Shown here: positions 10,432 to 21,455 of the stretch, piece after piece
How the letters are laid out: every line of letters starts with the position of its first letter
How positions within the stretch are numbered: position 1 is the stretch's first letter
Assembly (NCBI GenBank): GCA_949751835.1
Contig: CATKHK010000074.1
Coordinates: 124,001-188,000 of the forward strand
Length of the DNA stretch: 64,000 nt
From: Blepharisma japonicum
Lineage: Eukaryota > Ciliophora > Heterotrichea > Heterotrichida > Blepharismidae
Direction of reading: 5' to 3'
The notes under the pieces: generated by a model
What the model saw: the letters and a program-made list of their open reading frames with translations, nothing else
Database searches by the model: none
What the model was told of the DNA's origin: nothing
Made by a program: the position numbers and the translations under genes

Positions 10432-11043
10432 TTAGGATAATCCCTTTTTTCTCATTATATCAATTAATTCAGAAATACTCCTTTCGTGCCGCACTTTCTC
10501 ATTTTCTCCGTGAATGCTTCCTTTATTGCTTGATATGGTTCTCATCTTTAAAGTTTTTTTCCCTAAAAGTACGTGGGGATTTGATATGTTTTTTCTGTAC
10601 TTTTTAACTGTTTGGAATCTTTTTGCTAAATTTTCGATGGCATAGTCAGATTTTATATCATAAAGTCGGTGGGAAAGACGCAAATTTTCGCTTGAAATTC
10701 TTTTTCTTTCTTTATTCATAACTCCTGATCTTAGTGAAACTTTTTTTATAACAGGGGAGAGTTTTTTAGCAGAATTTTGATTCAGAAGCCCATCTCTTAT
10801 AACATCAACGTCCATTCTATTAAGTATTTCAAAACTTTCAGTTGAAACACTATTAGAAAATGATTTGTCATCAATAATTTCTCGATATTTTTTAAGTGGT
10901 GGCGATATATACGGGTAATCATTTACAATTGAAATTTTTTTGATAGACGTATTCATTATTTTCTTTATCGTGTTTTGATGCTGAGTTTTTCTGAGTTCCC
11001 AATCCCTTTTTGCTATTGAATTGTTAAAAGTATATTGGTTCAT
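10432..11043 (-). CDS. CFAP97 (hemingway)-like protein, tentative
   Basis: 203-residue basic, soluble protein with ATG start and TAA stop. The segment KRISSENLRLSHRLYDIKSD (about residues 114-133) resembles the core of the KIAA1430/CFAP97 domain, whose pattern is I-x2-EN-x2-L-x2-RL-x2-I; the N terminus (RDWELRKTQHQNTIKK) is also compatible. Members of that family are axonemal proteins of motile cilia. Only this short pattern supports the call. It converges tail to tail on eIF5B. Confidence 0.5.
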   Translation of the reverse strand: MNQYTFNNSIAKRDWELRKTQHQNTIKKIMNTSIKKISIVNDYPYISPPLKKYREIIDDKSFSNSVSTESFEILNRMDVDVIRDGLLNQNSAKKLSPVIKKVSLRSGVMNKERKRISSENLRLSHRLYDIKSDYAIENLAKRFQTVKKYRKNISNPHVLLGKKTLKMRTISSNKGSIHGENEKVRHERSISELIDIMRKKGLS

Positions 11044-11179
11044 TTTCGGAATAATTAGAGTTATTTTAAAGCTAAATTTACTGAAATATATTAAACTCTA
11101 TTCTAAATCTTAACTTAATTATCATCTATTCATAAAATAATTTTTATATATTTTAAGTTTATTATAAAACGAATTATAC

Positions 11180-12662
11180 TTATAGTGTTTTAATTCCTTT
11201 TCCTTTAGTAGTATCCTTCATTTCTATCACTTGTGACTTATTATAAAGTCCGTTTTGCGATTGGTTGAGTCCCATCATTGACGCTCTCACCGGATCTTTT
11301 CTCCTTTCATATGCCAAAGCTGTAAAAGAAGCAATAAGTAATAGAAAAGCAAAACACAGTCATATCAAAATAAACGTAAAACAAAGCTCGCATTTAATTT
11401 CATAGGCTTGGACTGTCCAAAACGGGCCAATTAAACTTCCTAAAAGCTCAAGCATCATATAGCTCACTGTATACTCTGAGCCAGGCCTATAGCCTATTTT
11501 ACTATAAAATAAACATTCTGTATTCCCAAGTCCAAATGGCAATGCAAAGCTTTGAAGCACCATAGAGATAATAAAAGCCCAGGTCGGAATAATAGACGTC
11601 CATATCATCAGACCTTGTCCAACCCCTATAAAAATAACAGCAATAAACACTAGGTATCTGTTATCCACAACTGGGTTTAAATTATATGAAAAAAATGATC
11701 CAATTGTATCAAGCAAACCTTCAATAGCAAATGCAATATAAACTCCGTCCACCGATAAAGAAAGCTCAGAAACGCATTTAAATTCATGAGGAGTTGCAAG
11801 TAATAGGATCGGGAGAGCAACCTTTTTGAGGGATTTTGAGAGATAGAAAATAAAGCCAAGAAGCATTACTGTGAATATTGCTAAATGCCAGTTTCCGACC
11901 TGATTCATGATTTTTTCAGAATTGCTGTAGCTGGTGATTGTTTCATGTCTGAAAGTTTCAGTATGATCTGTGCCTTTATCTTTTGAATCAATCTTTTCTA
12001 AGCGAATTTTTGGATAAAAGAAAAACATCGCTATAAGCATGATAAGGACACAAATAATCTGAATATAGCCTGGGATTGTTCCAACATCAATTAAATAGCC
12101 TGAAACTGTCAAAGAATAGTAAGACCCTGCAAATCCTAAAAGAGGCCCTAAAATAAGCCCAATTCCTTTATATAATTTAATAGATTTTGTCGCTTGCTCT
12201 CTTTTAGTTTTGACATAAAATGAGTTTATGCAGATAATTTCGATTTTTGAGACACAGCCTTTATAACTCTTACCTATCCATATCCCATGCAATGCTAAGG
12301 ACACTGAAAAAGCACATAATCCATAAAAATTTCCCAGATGGAAGCCTACACAATACAGACAGCTTGCTAGCAAAGCGACAATTAAAAAGAAAATATAAAC
12401 TTTCCTATGTTATTTTTACTTGGAAAAGCATCATTGACGATTCATGAACACCATAAGTTTCCCGATTACTTGTAAACTTTCTAATGCAGCTACACCTAAC
12501 TGGAATCAGCTGCTTGTAGCTTTTAACTAACATTAAAATTACAGCAAGAATGTTATACCATAGAGCAGGGACAATAACACCTAGACAAATTCCTTTCAAA
12601 AGATTGTTAAACTGCAAAATGTGCAGTAATCGTTGCTGCTCTTTAGATATACCTTGAGACAT
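11180..12662 (-). CDS. MFS-type membrane transporter with three tiny introns
   Basis: A 478-residue polytopic protein of the major facilitator superfamily type; substrate unknown. The ATG is at 12660-12662. Three introns (12527-12542, 16 nt; 12481-12495, 15 nt; 12405-12419, 15 nt) must be removed to keep one frame. Without the first, the reading is shifted and ends at a false stop. Three TGA codons are read as Trp, including 11360-11362 near the end. About ten to twelve hydrophobic segments can be seen, for example FNNLLKGICLGVIVPALWYN and LYKGIGLILGPLLGFAGSYY. A soluble tail after the last helix ends in TAA at 11180. No substrate motif was recognised. Confidence 0.75.
12405..12419 (-). other. 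15-nt intron 3 of the MFS gene
   Basis: gtaaaaataacatag on the minus strand; joins AA|G into a Lys codon and restores the long frame. Confidence 0.85.
12481..12495 (-). other. 15-nt intron 2 of the MFS gene
   Basis: gtgtagctgcattag on the minus strand; donor is GTG rather than GTA. In the corrected frame it contains a stop, so it must be removed. Confidence 0.75.
12527..12542 (-). other. 16-nt intron 1 of the MFS gene
   Basis: gtaattttaatgttag on the minus strand; its removal shifts the frame by one and makes the rest of the protein contiguous. Confidence 0.85.
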
Positions 12663-13006
12663 TTATATTAATTGACAATTAAAAATCGATAATTATTGAA
12701 GTTTTTGACTTTAAAGCCAATAAGCAGCACCTTATTAAATCTATCAATATTTATTTCCTTACCATAGATATCTTAAAGCTTGTCTATAAAAGCAGAACTA
12801 TTATTTTCTTTATGATTCTATCTTAAATCTTCTATTTATATTTATTATTTAAAATCATAAAATTGTTGAAATTAAATTTTTAATTATTGCTCTGCCCAAA
12901 TTACTATATATCAGAAAATCCTACTAGAGGTAATTATTTTACTGATATAAGCAGGACTCAATAATCAAGAATTCTAGAAATAAACTAAAGCTATTTACAA
13001 TTAATT
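12663..13006. other. AT-rich spacer, no gene seen
   Basis: 344 bp, upstream of the MFS gene and downstream of the small minus-strand ORF. Nothing recognised. Confidence 0.5.
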
Positions 13007-13327
13007 TTAAACTCCAGATAAATTACAATTACTGATCTCGTATTTTGACCTACTATTAGGAGCGATTTTGTTTCTTTCATTTATACTCACAAAACATCTG
13101 CAGAGCCTTCCTATTAGATACATATATGTTGCTGAGTTAGTTTTATTGAGTGAGTCAACATCAATATCAATCGTTCTTGAGTTATCATTATCGTGTATGT
13201 TTAATGGGCTGATTTCGAAACTCGAATTGCTATTTAAGCGATTTGGGATTGGGAGCTTGAATTTTTCGTTCGAATTCTTGTCAATCCCGTTAGAAACTAC
13301 AATTACTGGAGGGGAAAATGCATTCAT
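13007..13327 (-). CDS. hypothetical protein, 106 aa
   Basis: Open frame with ATG and TAA, hydrophilic and Asn/Ser-rich, no signal peptide or helix. The composition (Asp, Asn, Lys and Pro present) is more protein-like than the overlapping plus-strand frame, which is almost all hydrophobic. No family recognised. It could be a small regulator or a spurious frame; no neighbour gives a hint. Confidence 0.4.
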   Translation of the reverse strand: MNAFSPPVIVVSNGIDKNSNEKFKLPIPNRLNSNSSFEISPLNIHDNDNSRTIDIDVDSLNKTNSATYMYLIGRLCRCFVSINERNKIAPNSRSKYEISNCNLSGV

Positions 13328-13880
13328 AACTTCCTTTTAGAATTTCTATTTATATTAGAATGCAAAAATGTAAATAAAATTATTGGACCTCAACTGCCAG
13401 AGAATGAAACTTAAGCTTTCATTTATAGATTTGATTTTCTGGCTATTTTATAGTCTTTGTGCTGCTCATGCATTGCCTACTTGAATCCGAGCATTTCATT
13501 GTAGTTCTTAAATAGAGACGCTTAAAAATTATCCTAAGCCAATCCTAATATTAGGCTCCTCTCCCTTATGCAAGTTGATAGGAATCACAAATTGCCTTTT
13601 CAAGATAGAGCCTAAAAACAAGAAGCAGACCTACTGAGCTTGCTTCCTAGAACTTTTAGGGCGATAGCGTTCATAAAGTGTGTTAATATTTTAAGCAGGA
13701 GGATTTTTGCATAATAAATATGTCGAATTCCTGTTTTAATCATAACCTTAAAAGAAAATAACTAATAAAATTTTTTGGTATGCTTATTTTGAACCAAAAA
13801 ATTTGTCCACTATAATAAAAGAGAATAAAATATATTAAAACGCATTACTCTCTATTTATATTAAAAATGTTTGAAATCTT
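13328..13880. other. spacer with a possible decayed signal-peptide ORF
   Basis: 553 bp. A plus-strand frame from about 13404 starts with MKLKLSFIDLIFWLFYSL, which is like a signal peptide, and stops after about 35 codons. The sequence to about 13720 is richer in GC than ordinary spacer, so a decayed gene is possible. Nothing else recognised. Confidence 0.3.
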
Positions 13881-14765
13881 CTAAGCTTCGGTTTTTTCTC
13901 TATATCGAGAATTTTTATCGTTAATAGAGCTGTCAGACACTTTTGCGGATTGAATAATTTGGATTATAGAAGAATCGTGCTCATTTTGATCATAATTTTC
14001 TTCAACTACATCTTCTAATACTTCTTCTTTATCAACTAAGCCTTTTGCTTCTCGTCTCTTCAGGATTAGCTCATAAGTTGTAAGATCATTACAAATAATG
14101 TATATATGGAAACCTATTAAGTAGGCATTAGTAATAAAAATCAAAAAACTCGAAATGATCATAAATCAAATAATAACTAAAATCACAATTTTCGCATCTT
14201 TTCCATAATAATCTTCGCATTTATTTTGAAAATCGTCAGAGTCATCAATTCCTAAATGGATTACATAGGCGCAGCATATAATAAAGCACAATTGGGTAAT
14301 CTCGACTACAAAGATTAAAAGCAAAAATATATGATAATTTTTACGCCCAATACAATTATTGACTCATTTGCAATGATGGTCAAATCTATCTGTACACCTA
14401 TTGCACCTCATGCAGTGTTTGCTATCGGCAGTCACTGGTGAGCTACAAAGTGAGCAGTAATTTGTATAAGATTTTGTGAATTTTTCTCTATGTTTCAATT
14501 ACTTTTTTTTCTTAACGGCGAGATATTCTAATACCATTGGATCAGTTGGGTTTGACGCTGTTAATATATATCCTAAAATAATCGTTAAAACTTGAAGAAT
14601 TCCATATATGATTGACATGGAAATCTGAGCATTTGGGTCTTGAAATGGAATTATTAAGGCATAAAATACGAAAATAGTGACAAGAGTTATTACTCAGCTT
14701 GCAAGTTGGAAGGGGTGGAATGGCAAGCTGAAGCCTGTGCTTTTGATTTTTCTATTAGATTTCAT
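13881..14765 (-). CDS. DHHC-type protein S-palmitoyltransferase (1)
   Basis: Enzyme that attaches palmitate to cysteines of membrane proteins, in Golgi, ER or plasma membrane. 289 residues after removal of a 15-nt intron (14488-14502). Order: two N-terminal helices, the SNPTDP motif after TM2 (family DPG/NP-type), the Cys-rich domain CSLCSS...HCMRCNRC, the catalytic FDHHCKWVNNCIG, two more helices, and a TTYE motif (the TTxE of the family). Three TGA codons are read as Trp, one at the W of DHHCKW, which supports the code. The ATG is at 14763-14765; the stop is TAG. It is closely related to the gene at 44899-45687 on the other strand. Confidence 0.9.
14488..14502 (-). other. 15-nt intron of DHHC gene 1
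   Basis: gtaattgaaacatag on the minus strand; an in-frame TAA is removed and a Lys codon is joined before the Cys-rich domain. Confidence 0.88.
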
Positions 14766-14841
14766 TTTATCATGATCCTTTTTGCTTTTGTAATAAGTAA
14801 TGATGAATTAGTATTATTTTTGAGATTTTATTATATATCAA

Positions 14842-16746
14842 TTATTTAATTTTTTTAATTAATTTACTCATCACTAGTCTTTCTAAAAGAGATGATGGCT
14901 CTTCAACAATTAGCCATAAAATCAAAGCGACAGGCCAAGATGCCAAGCTTAGAATTATCAAATATTTTACAAATAATATTTCGCTGATTATAGTTGATCC
15001 TTCATTATTTCCAAAAAAACCAACAATAACTGACATATGGCATAAATAAACTGCATATGAAATCTTTGCTAGATAACCCCAAAATTTGAATGTCAGAATT
15101 TTATATATAAATCTTAGCCTCCCCAAAAGCAAAGGAAGCAAAATCATTGCTAAACCAATTGCAAACCCTAGCCTACAAGTTCCAATAAACACAGCATTTT
15201 CTCCTGGTGTTCATACATTACTATTTGTCAAATCTCTATATAATGGTCTTTGTATCAAAATTAAAAATAAAATAATTGCAATTCCTACACAAAAGCTAAT
15301 AATAGCTCCAAATTTTGTGTCTCTGATATTTTTTATTATTAATGTGCAAGCTGGATCATTATATGTATCGTCTTCTTTATGCACATATAGCTTTGAGTAT
15401 CTCAAATACACAAATCCAATTAGAATGCCTATAAAATATGGAAGAAATCGAGTTCAAGGCTTTTTATAGTAAACGTTGTCCCATGTACGAAAATCCATAT
15501 TTGGATCAAGTATATTTGCTTTGAAATTATATTCTGCTGCAATAGTGATGCCAATTGTAATTCCTGCAATTATAATAATCACGTTAAGTACCCAAGCCAG
15601 CCATTTCGCAATCTTATAATAAAGAAAAACAAATAATTGGCCAACTAAAAATAATTGCATATCATTTGCCAAATACCATCCAACTGCAAAGCATGGATTT
15701 CCGTTTCCATCAGGTATAAAATTGTTCAAAAATAAAAGATTTGTCCACCAATAATCTTCACATTTCTTTATATTATATTCCTTAATATAGCTTCATATAG
15801 GTCCACTCCCCATAGATGGCCAAACTGTATTAAAAAATAGCATTAGGAATGCATATAACGGTATCAACCTAAAATACCTATGGACATTTCTTATTACCCA
15901 ATTCATAACTCCTAATTCCCCTCTTTTCTTCTCTATGTCATTAAGTAATAAATATCCTAATAAAAAGCCACTAAAAAAGAAAAAAGAGTCCACTGCAAAA
16001 AAACCTCCATATATAAAAGCCATCCATAATTTACCTGCTATTTCAGGAAGTTCGATCATGTTTGTAACAATCCTAAGACTATAGAATCCAAAAACATGAG
16101 AAGAAATAATTCACGAAATTGATAGAACTCTTAAGGAGTCTAATACATCGCTATTTTCACCTTTTATAGTTTTTCTTATTTCAAATAATTTTGATAAATT
16201 TGAAATAATAGAAAAACATCTTAATATTTCTAAATAATTTGATGCAGGAGAGTTCTTGATGTTTTGTAATTTATATGTATCATCATAATATGTTGCAACT
16301 CCACAAATAATTAATAAAGCAATAATTAGAAATATTGTAAATAGTCCACCAATTTCCATTGGATACTCAAATTTCGATTCAACAGCTAAGTTAAAACTCT
16401 TATTTATATTGTCAGGATCATACTTCAATAAACTATACAAATCCCTCTCAATGTCTTTCTCAGAGCATTCTTCAGGGACACATAAGCCCATATAAATGCT
16501 ATTATCCGGATAAAAAGTTTGATGCAGTAGATAATATTTGTCATGCTTTCTTAGACATCCTCTATAATGCCCTAAATCGTTAATTCCCTTCCCATTAAAC
16601 ATAAACATCTCTAAACTGTCAGGATAGTTATTTTTTCTATATATAGTAAGCATTGTCTGATTAAACTTTTCTTCTAATGCTTCTAAACATTTTTGGTTAG
16701 CAGTGGCCGCATTGGTCAGCCATAATAAAAATGCAACAATTCACAT
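14842..16746 (-). CDS. NRF-6-type acyltransferase-3 membrane protein
   Basis: A 634-residue protein of the 'nose resistant to fluoxetine' type: a secreted N-terminal NRF domain joined to an acyltransferase-3 (OafA-like) integral membrane domain. A signal peptide (MWIVAFLLWLTNAATA) is followed by the NRF domain with paired cysteines (RGCLRKHDKYY, GLCVPEECSE). A first helix around residues 155-175 leads into about ten membrane segments with FAVDSFFFFSGFLLGYLL, the acyltransferase-3 signature. Six in-frame TGA codons are read as Trp, one as the second codon. In animals such proteins move or acylate lipids; the substrate here is unknown. A decayed copy of its 5' end lies at 17224-17292. Confidence 0.85.
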
Positions 16747-16799
16747 TTTATTACGAATGCAAAAACATAAAATTAGGACAATTAATTAATAACTACGCT

Positions 16800-17040
16800 G
16801 CAGCTAATAATAAAAAGAAAACTAATCATTCGGCTGATGTGATGAAATTGAAAATTCCATACTCGGCAAATTTTCATTACTATTACATTAATAGAGTCCG
16901 CTAAATTAAGATCAAGATTTATTTCATTACTATCCAAAGCCAAGCATAATTAAGAAAGCAAATATACCAACATATAATGCTACTGTAGTCAATATCAACT
17001 AAAATCTCTTCATTATAAAATATGAAACACTATCATCTTC
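16800..17040 (+). pseudogene. decayed copy of the FHA gene 5' region
   Basis: This stretch aligns by eye with the start of the gene at 17367: both contain cattc-gctg-tgtgatg, then ttttcatta, aattaagatcaag, the catataatgctgct block and aaaatctcttc in the same order. The copy lacks an ATG and carries many small gaps and stops. It is part of a duplicated block together with 17224-17292 (offset about 540-570 bp). Confidence 0.7.
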
Positions 17041-17223
17041 GTGACCGAATTAATATGATCTACTAAGTATAGCTATTTAAATTATAATATTTCTGCTAAT
17101 TTTATTAATTTAAAAACACTCCCTCCTAAAATATTTTGTTTTAATAAATTAAAGTAAATTTACTTTCAAATAGAAAAAAAGTTTTTAAAAGCTATTCTCT
17201 CACTTAGGAAGGGGTAGAGTGTA

Positions 17224-17292
17224 GGCATTTTTGATTAGCTGCCACAGTGTTGATCAGCCAAAATAATCATGCAATAGCCATCATTTATTGCA
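17224..17292 (-). pseudogene. decayed copy of the acyltransferase 5' end
   Basis: On the minus strand a short frame opens with a signal-peptide-like MMAIAWLFWLINTVAANQKC and stops after 26 codons; it matches the NRF-acyltransferase start (both share the ANQKCL stretch). The rest of that gene is missing here. Confidence 0.65.
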
Positions 17293-17366
17293 ATTATTAC
17301 TACTTTAAAACTAGGAAATAAATTAATATATACACTTCAGTTAATTATTACTAAATAAATTTAAAA

Positions 17367-18320
17367 ATGGGAACTGGAGCATTCAGCTGCTGTGATGCAA
17401 TTGCAGCTTCCAAAGTCAGTGAATTTTCATTAGTATCCCCAAAAAATAAGACATTAAGAGAGCCTGCCGAATTAAGATCAAGCTTTATTCCATCATCTGT
17501 CCAAAATCAAGCAGAGTTCAGGATGCCAAATATAGATCAGCATATAATGCTGCTACAGTCTTTATCAAACTCAAAATCTCTTCGCTTAAAAGTAATAAAT
17601 TCTGGAAACATTGAAAAAGGAACACTGCTAAATATAAGAGCGACTGGCTTGATAGGATCAAAAAGAAACTCAAATGACGGCTACACATATTTTGGTTCAA
17701 AAAGAAAGCTGAGTGGAGCAATTGTTAATGATTTTGTGATACCTTTAAAAGATCAAGAAACAAAAGAAAACCATCGAGGGAGGCATTTTGTGATTTATTA
17801 TAGAATAGACAAAGATTCCTATTGAATTCGAGACTTATCCAAAGGCTTTGGAGCCTTTGTAAGGCTAGACTACGCTTTGGTATTTTTTATATAGATTTTA
17901 AAAGATAATATGCTGATTAACTTAGGCGAAAGCTTCTTAGTCGTCAATTTAGTCTCTACCCCTGAGTGCAGCCCGCCTAAGCTGAGTTTAAAAATGTACA
18001 CAGGATCTGCTGGAGGAGAAGTATGAGCTTTTCATGCAGCCCAGCATGTGAATTCACATATTTTGGTAGGAAGAAGCTTAAATTGTAATATAAAAATTGA
18101 AGACCCGTTACTTTCAAAAATTCAATGTTCGATTTTTTATAATCCTGTGTCAGGGTGGACTTTGATGGATGGAGATGTAGGAAGCCAAAAATCTAGCACC
18201 AATGGGACTTGATTGTATTTAAATGAAGACTTCGAGATCTATAATGGTATGATTTTTAAGTCAAATCAAACGCTTTTTCAAGTAAATGCTACTTAGGCTA
18301 TGCTGATTTGGGGATCCTAA
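17367..18320 (+). CDS. FHA-domain protein (FHA plus N-terminal FHA-like half)
   Basis: 307 residues if both 15-nt introns (17880-17894 and 18282-18296) are removed. The C-terminal half is a clear forkhead-associated domain, which binds phosphothreonine: ILVGRSLNCNIKI, then LLSKIQCSIFY, then SSTNGTWLYLN (about residues 220-285; families have GR, S-x2-H and NG; here the His is replaced by Gln in SKIQC). An earlier stretch (HFVIYYRIDKDSYWIRDLSK) looks like a second, weaker FHA half. In-frame TGAs at 17823-17825 and two later are Trp. The N terminus MGTGAFSCCDA, with Gly2 and two cysteines, suggests myristoyl plus palmitoyl anchoring. If the last intron is not removed, the gene ends at TAG 18294-18296. 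Confidence 0.75.
17880..17894 (+). other. 15-nt intron 1 of the FHA gene
   Basis: gtattttttatatag; its terminal TAG is in frame, and removal opens the FHA domain. Confidence 0.85.
18282..18296 (+). other. likely 15-nt intron 2 of the FHA gene (or the stop codon)
   Basis: gtaaatgctacttag fits the other introns in length and ends. Its last three bases are also the first in-frame stop, so the protein ends either here or eight codons later at 18318-18320. Confidence 0.55.
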
Positions 18321-18383
18321 TTGTATTTTATTAATTTTAATAAGATTTTAAAAAATTATAAATTTATAATTAATTTATAAAGA

Positions 18384-20342
18384 TTACAGTTCATATATAT
18401 CGTTCTTCCTTTGGCTAAGCACTTTTTCGCTTAGAAAGTTAAAAAACCTCCTGAAATATTTAACGGGCTGCCTCACTGATATAGTTTTTATGTGTTTTCC
18501 TAGCTGAATGTATCTGATATAATACTCAACTTTCTTTTTAAACGTATATTGGTTCAAATAATCAATAATTGCAAACGTATACCACTCAAACTCTTTCTCA
18601 CTGGAAAACGAGTCATTTTGTTCCTTCCTAAACACTTGTAGCAGTATTGAATAATCCATAATTTGATGCTTCATTAATAAACTAGCATCTTTTAACATCT
18701 CATTCAATATATGTTTCCTATGTCTCGAAGAAACCTCTATTTTTTGATTTTCCATTAAAAAATCTCTGTCTTTAAAAGGGCCAATAAAAGCTTCTTCAAA
18801 CTTTTTACTGGCTGATCTTTTGTGGGTTGAGCCTTTTAGGTCATAAAATCTAATCATGGAAGGCTTTTTCAGGTTTTCGATTAAAAGCAGCTCTAATGGT
18901 GCAAGTCCAGGGACTCTAACTGTATAAACTCCATAAATCCTGCATAAATATGATCCTCTGTTAAAATATATATGCTTATGGTATGCTTTAAGCAGATTTT
19001 TTACCAGTGTTTTTCTTTCGGCTTTTCTTATAGTTTTTATTACAAATTTCCCGTCTTCGGTAAAAATAAATAAGCTTCCAGAGCCTCCTTGTGCACTATG
19101 AACGGAAAATAGTGTTGATTTATTATTGTGCGGATTTATTGAATTTTTGGTTGATTCTGCTGTTAATTGGTCAAGCTGTCTTAAATGCTGAAACACCTTT
19201 GGTGCATATTCCTCAACGAGGAAATAAGGAGAGGTTGCGATCCTCAGCCCATAAAGTTCATGACTTAGATTTCTATCAGAAATTTTATGAGGTATCACAT
19301 TTCTATAATTTTCATCATTAAATGTCTCATAGGTAAAAGCTTCATCCACCTCTTGAGATCGCCTTAGAGCTTCATAAATCCCATAGAGCAAGCAATAAGT
19401 TGTCTGGGAGCCTAAATTTTTCTGCATCATCTGAGAGATAGGGATATTTCACATATCACAGTAAAGCTCCATATAATTTTTTGGAGCAACATGCCTGAGC
19501 TGTCTTTGTTTTATGCATCTTTTGGAGACATTCCAAAATAGGGGTTCGCCATTTCTGACAAATGCCAATATAAATCCAGAAGAGCAGACTAAAATAATTC
19601 CAAATTGCTGGGCCAAGCCAGTGCTTTTATCAAAGAAATTTACCATTGCAAAAGATCATACAAAGGTAAAAATGATGATATAAGAAATATGCCTTCGGAA
19701 ATACTCCTTGGCACCTCCATGCAGCGAGGTATAATCCATAGAAATTCTTACTCATGAGTACACCAAAGATACTGCAGCTGCTAATAAGTACGCCCCATAA
19801 ATAGTTGCTAGCCATCCATAGTTTCACAGCTCTATATAGTAGTCTGTCATGCTCATACGGCACTCCCTGCTTTCTGAGTTTTCAACGGCATTATAAATCA
19901 TTTGAGCAATCATTAGCAAAAAGCCAAAAATATGATAATATTTCATCCTTGATCTGCCTGTAATTAAAGGGTTTCTTAATGTAATAATGAGATCTATGCA
20001 AAGAAACAGGTTATATGACATGACTGCAGTGACCGCACCACAGAACAGCGTTTGATTGATTGCACATGTAATACCCCTCGCTGTTTCTTCATCCATTGAA
20101 TACAGGCTGAGGATTTGTAGCACGATATGCGGGCCTTCTCCGTTTATTGACAAATCTGTGTCTAGAGCTAAAGCGATACTGTGATGACACATAGAAATCT
20201 CAAATATTGAAATCCAAGCAAGAATTTCTGATGGATGCTGATGCAGTTCTTTATTGTAATAATAGACTAAGGATACTCACACACTAGACACTAAGGATAG
20301 TGCACTGAAAACGAGCGTTGTCAGCTCAAAGCTGAATACCAT
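18384..20342 (-). CDS. GPCR fused to phosphatidylinositol phosphate kinase (GPCR-PIPK)
   Basis: 652 residues in one intronless frame (several TGA as Trp, e.g. 19449-19451, 19656-19658, 19824-19826). The N-terminal half has about seven hydrophobic helices (residues about 5-275), a receptor-like bundle. The C-terminal half is a PIP kinase catalytic domain: GGSGSLFIFTEDGKFVIKTI (ATP loop and Lys), RFYDLKGSTHKR (the DLKGS motif), DRDFL, MDYSILLQ (catalytic MDYS), AIIDYLNQYTFKKKVEY (the IID metal motif). This matches the GPCR-PIPK architecture known from Dictyostelium RpkA and oomycetes, which couples sensing of an outside signal directly to phosphoinositide synthesis. The C-terminal activation loop is short. 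Start is ATG 20340-20342, stop TAA. Confidence 0.9.
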
Positions 20343-20965
20343 ATTCAGAGAAAATTTCTCAAACTAGCACTAAATAAATTGGGAAATTGTCTGTGAATTG
20401 AAGATAAATTTAAGGATAATTAGGATGCAGTTGGAACTTCTCATACAGACAAATTTTTGAAATTCAGCAACTTAAAAGTGTCGAATAAAATATAAATCAT
20501 CAGATAATTTTTTGACATTAAATATCTTCAAAAATATAGTTAAATTGAGTTAGCTTGCTAAGAAATAATGGTGGAGATTAATAAAATTAATTTTATGAGT
20601 GATGGGAAGTTAAAGCAGTTTTAAATGAATAAAGAAATTATAGCTATAAATTGTGTGTATATTATCTACCCTTTTTGATGGTAAAAATTATCCATCATAA
20701 AACAAGGCTAATTTTGCTAATTTTGCAGTAATTATTTATATAGTTTCCTTTCTGTTTCAAAGTCTTAACATATATAAAACTCACAAGTATGCTGATGGCT
20801 AGATTTTTGCCATAAATACTTTTAATTTCCTTAGCTTTGCAATTTTGGTTTATTGGCAATTCACAATTTTCAGATAAAAATTTAAAAGCAACTGAAATTT
20901 ACAATATATAAGTTATAAAAATAAGTTAATATCTTTGAATATTGAGTAACATTATTAGACATTTT
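20343..20965. other. AT-rich spacer between divergent genes
   Basis: 623 bp with the promoters of the GPCR-PIPK and RNase H2C genes. No gene or repeat recognised. Confidence 0.55.
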
Positions 20966-21316
20966 ATGAAGAAAGTCATCTTGACTAAAGCGGGAAATGA
21001 AAATACCACTGTCAAAATTTTACCATGCAGAATAGATTATTCAGGCCCAGCCAATACTGAAGATTATTTGCCTGAAGAAGACTGTGGCTCACTTTACGGT
21101 CGAAAACTAAATGGAGCGACAATCCCTATACCAGAAGGACTAGTAGGAAATATAATTGAGGTTCATCAGCTTCCAGACTCCAAAGAGCTAGCTTCTATAG
21201 CCGAATTCAACAACATAAAATATTGAAACTATGACCAGCCTGCTGACAAAAATGACCAATTGCCACAGCTGCTCAATTACATCGAAATTTTATCATCGCT
21301 GCACAACGCTGAATAA
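20966..21316 (+). CDS. RNASEH2C: ribonuclease H2 subunit C
   Basis: Small accessory subunit of RNase H2, the nuclear enzyme that removes ribonucleotides and RNA-DNA hybrids from DNA. 116 residues. The family marks are all there: the LPCRIDYSGPA opening (family LPC.I.y.GpA), then a conserved SLYGRKLNGATIPIPEGLVG (family fRGR.L.G..v.lP.g..G) and a C-terminal helix. One TGA is Trp near the end. The ATG at 20966 is chosen because the open frame's earlier TTG is not a normal start and the family begins close to this point. Length is near the lower end of the family. Confidence 0.88.
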
Positions 21317-21455
21317 ATATTTTTAATAATTTAATTCTTTTCAATTAAATTAAATTATTTAATAGCATTATTTTTTACCAAGAAAAATCCAAAATAAATT
21401 CGCCTCTGCTTTATATGGCAAATGGCATACTTTTTACAGTAATTAATATTAAAAG

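Noticed and set aside
13068-13340. plus-strand 90-codon frame
   Set aside because: Overlaps the minus-strand frame 13007-13327, is almost wholly hydrophobic and looks like the antisense of a hydrophilic protein.
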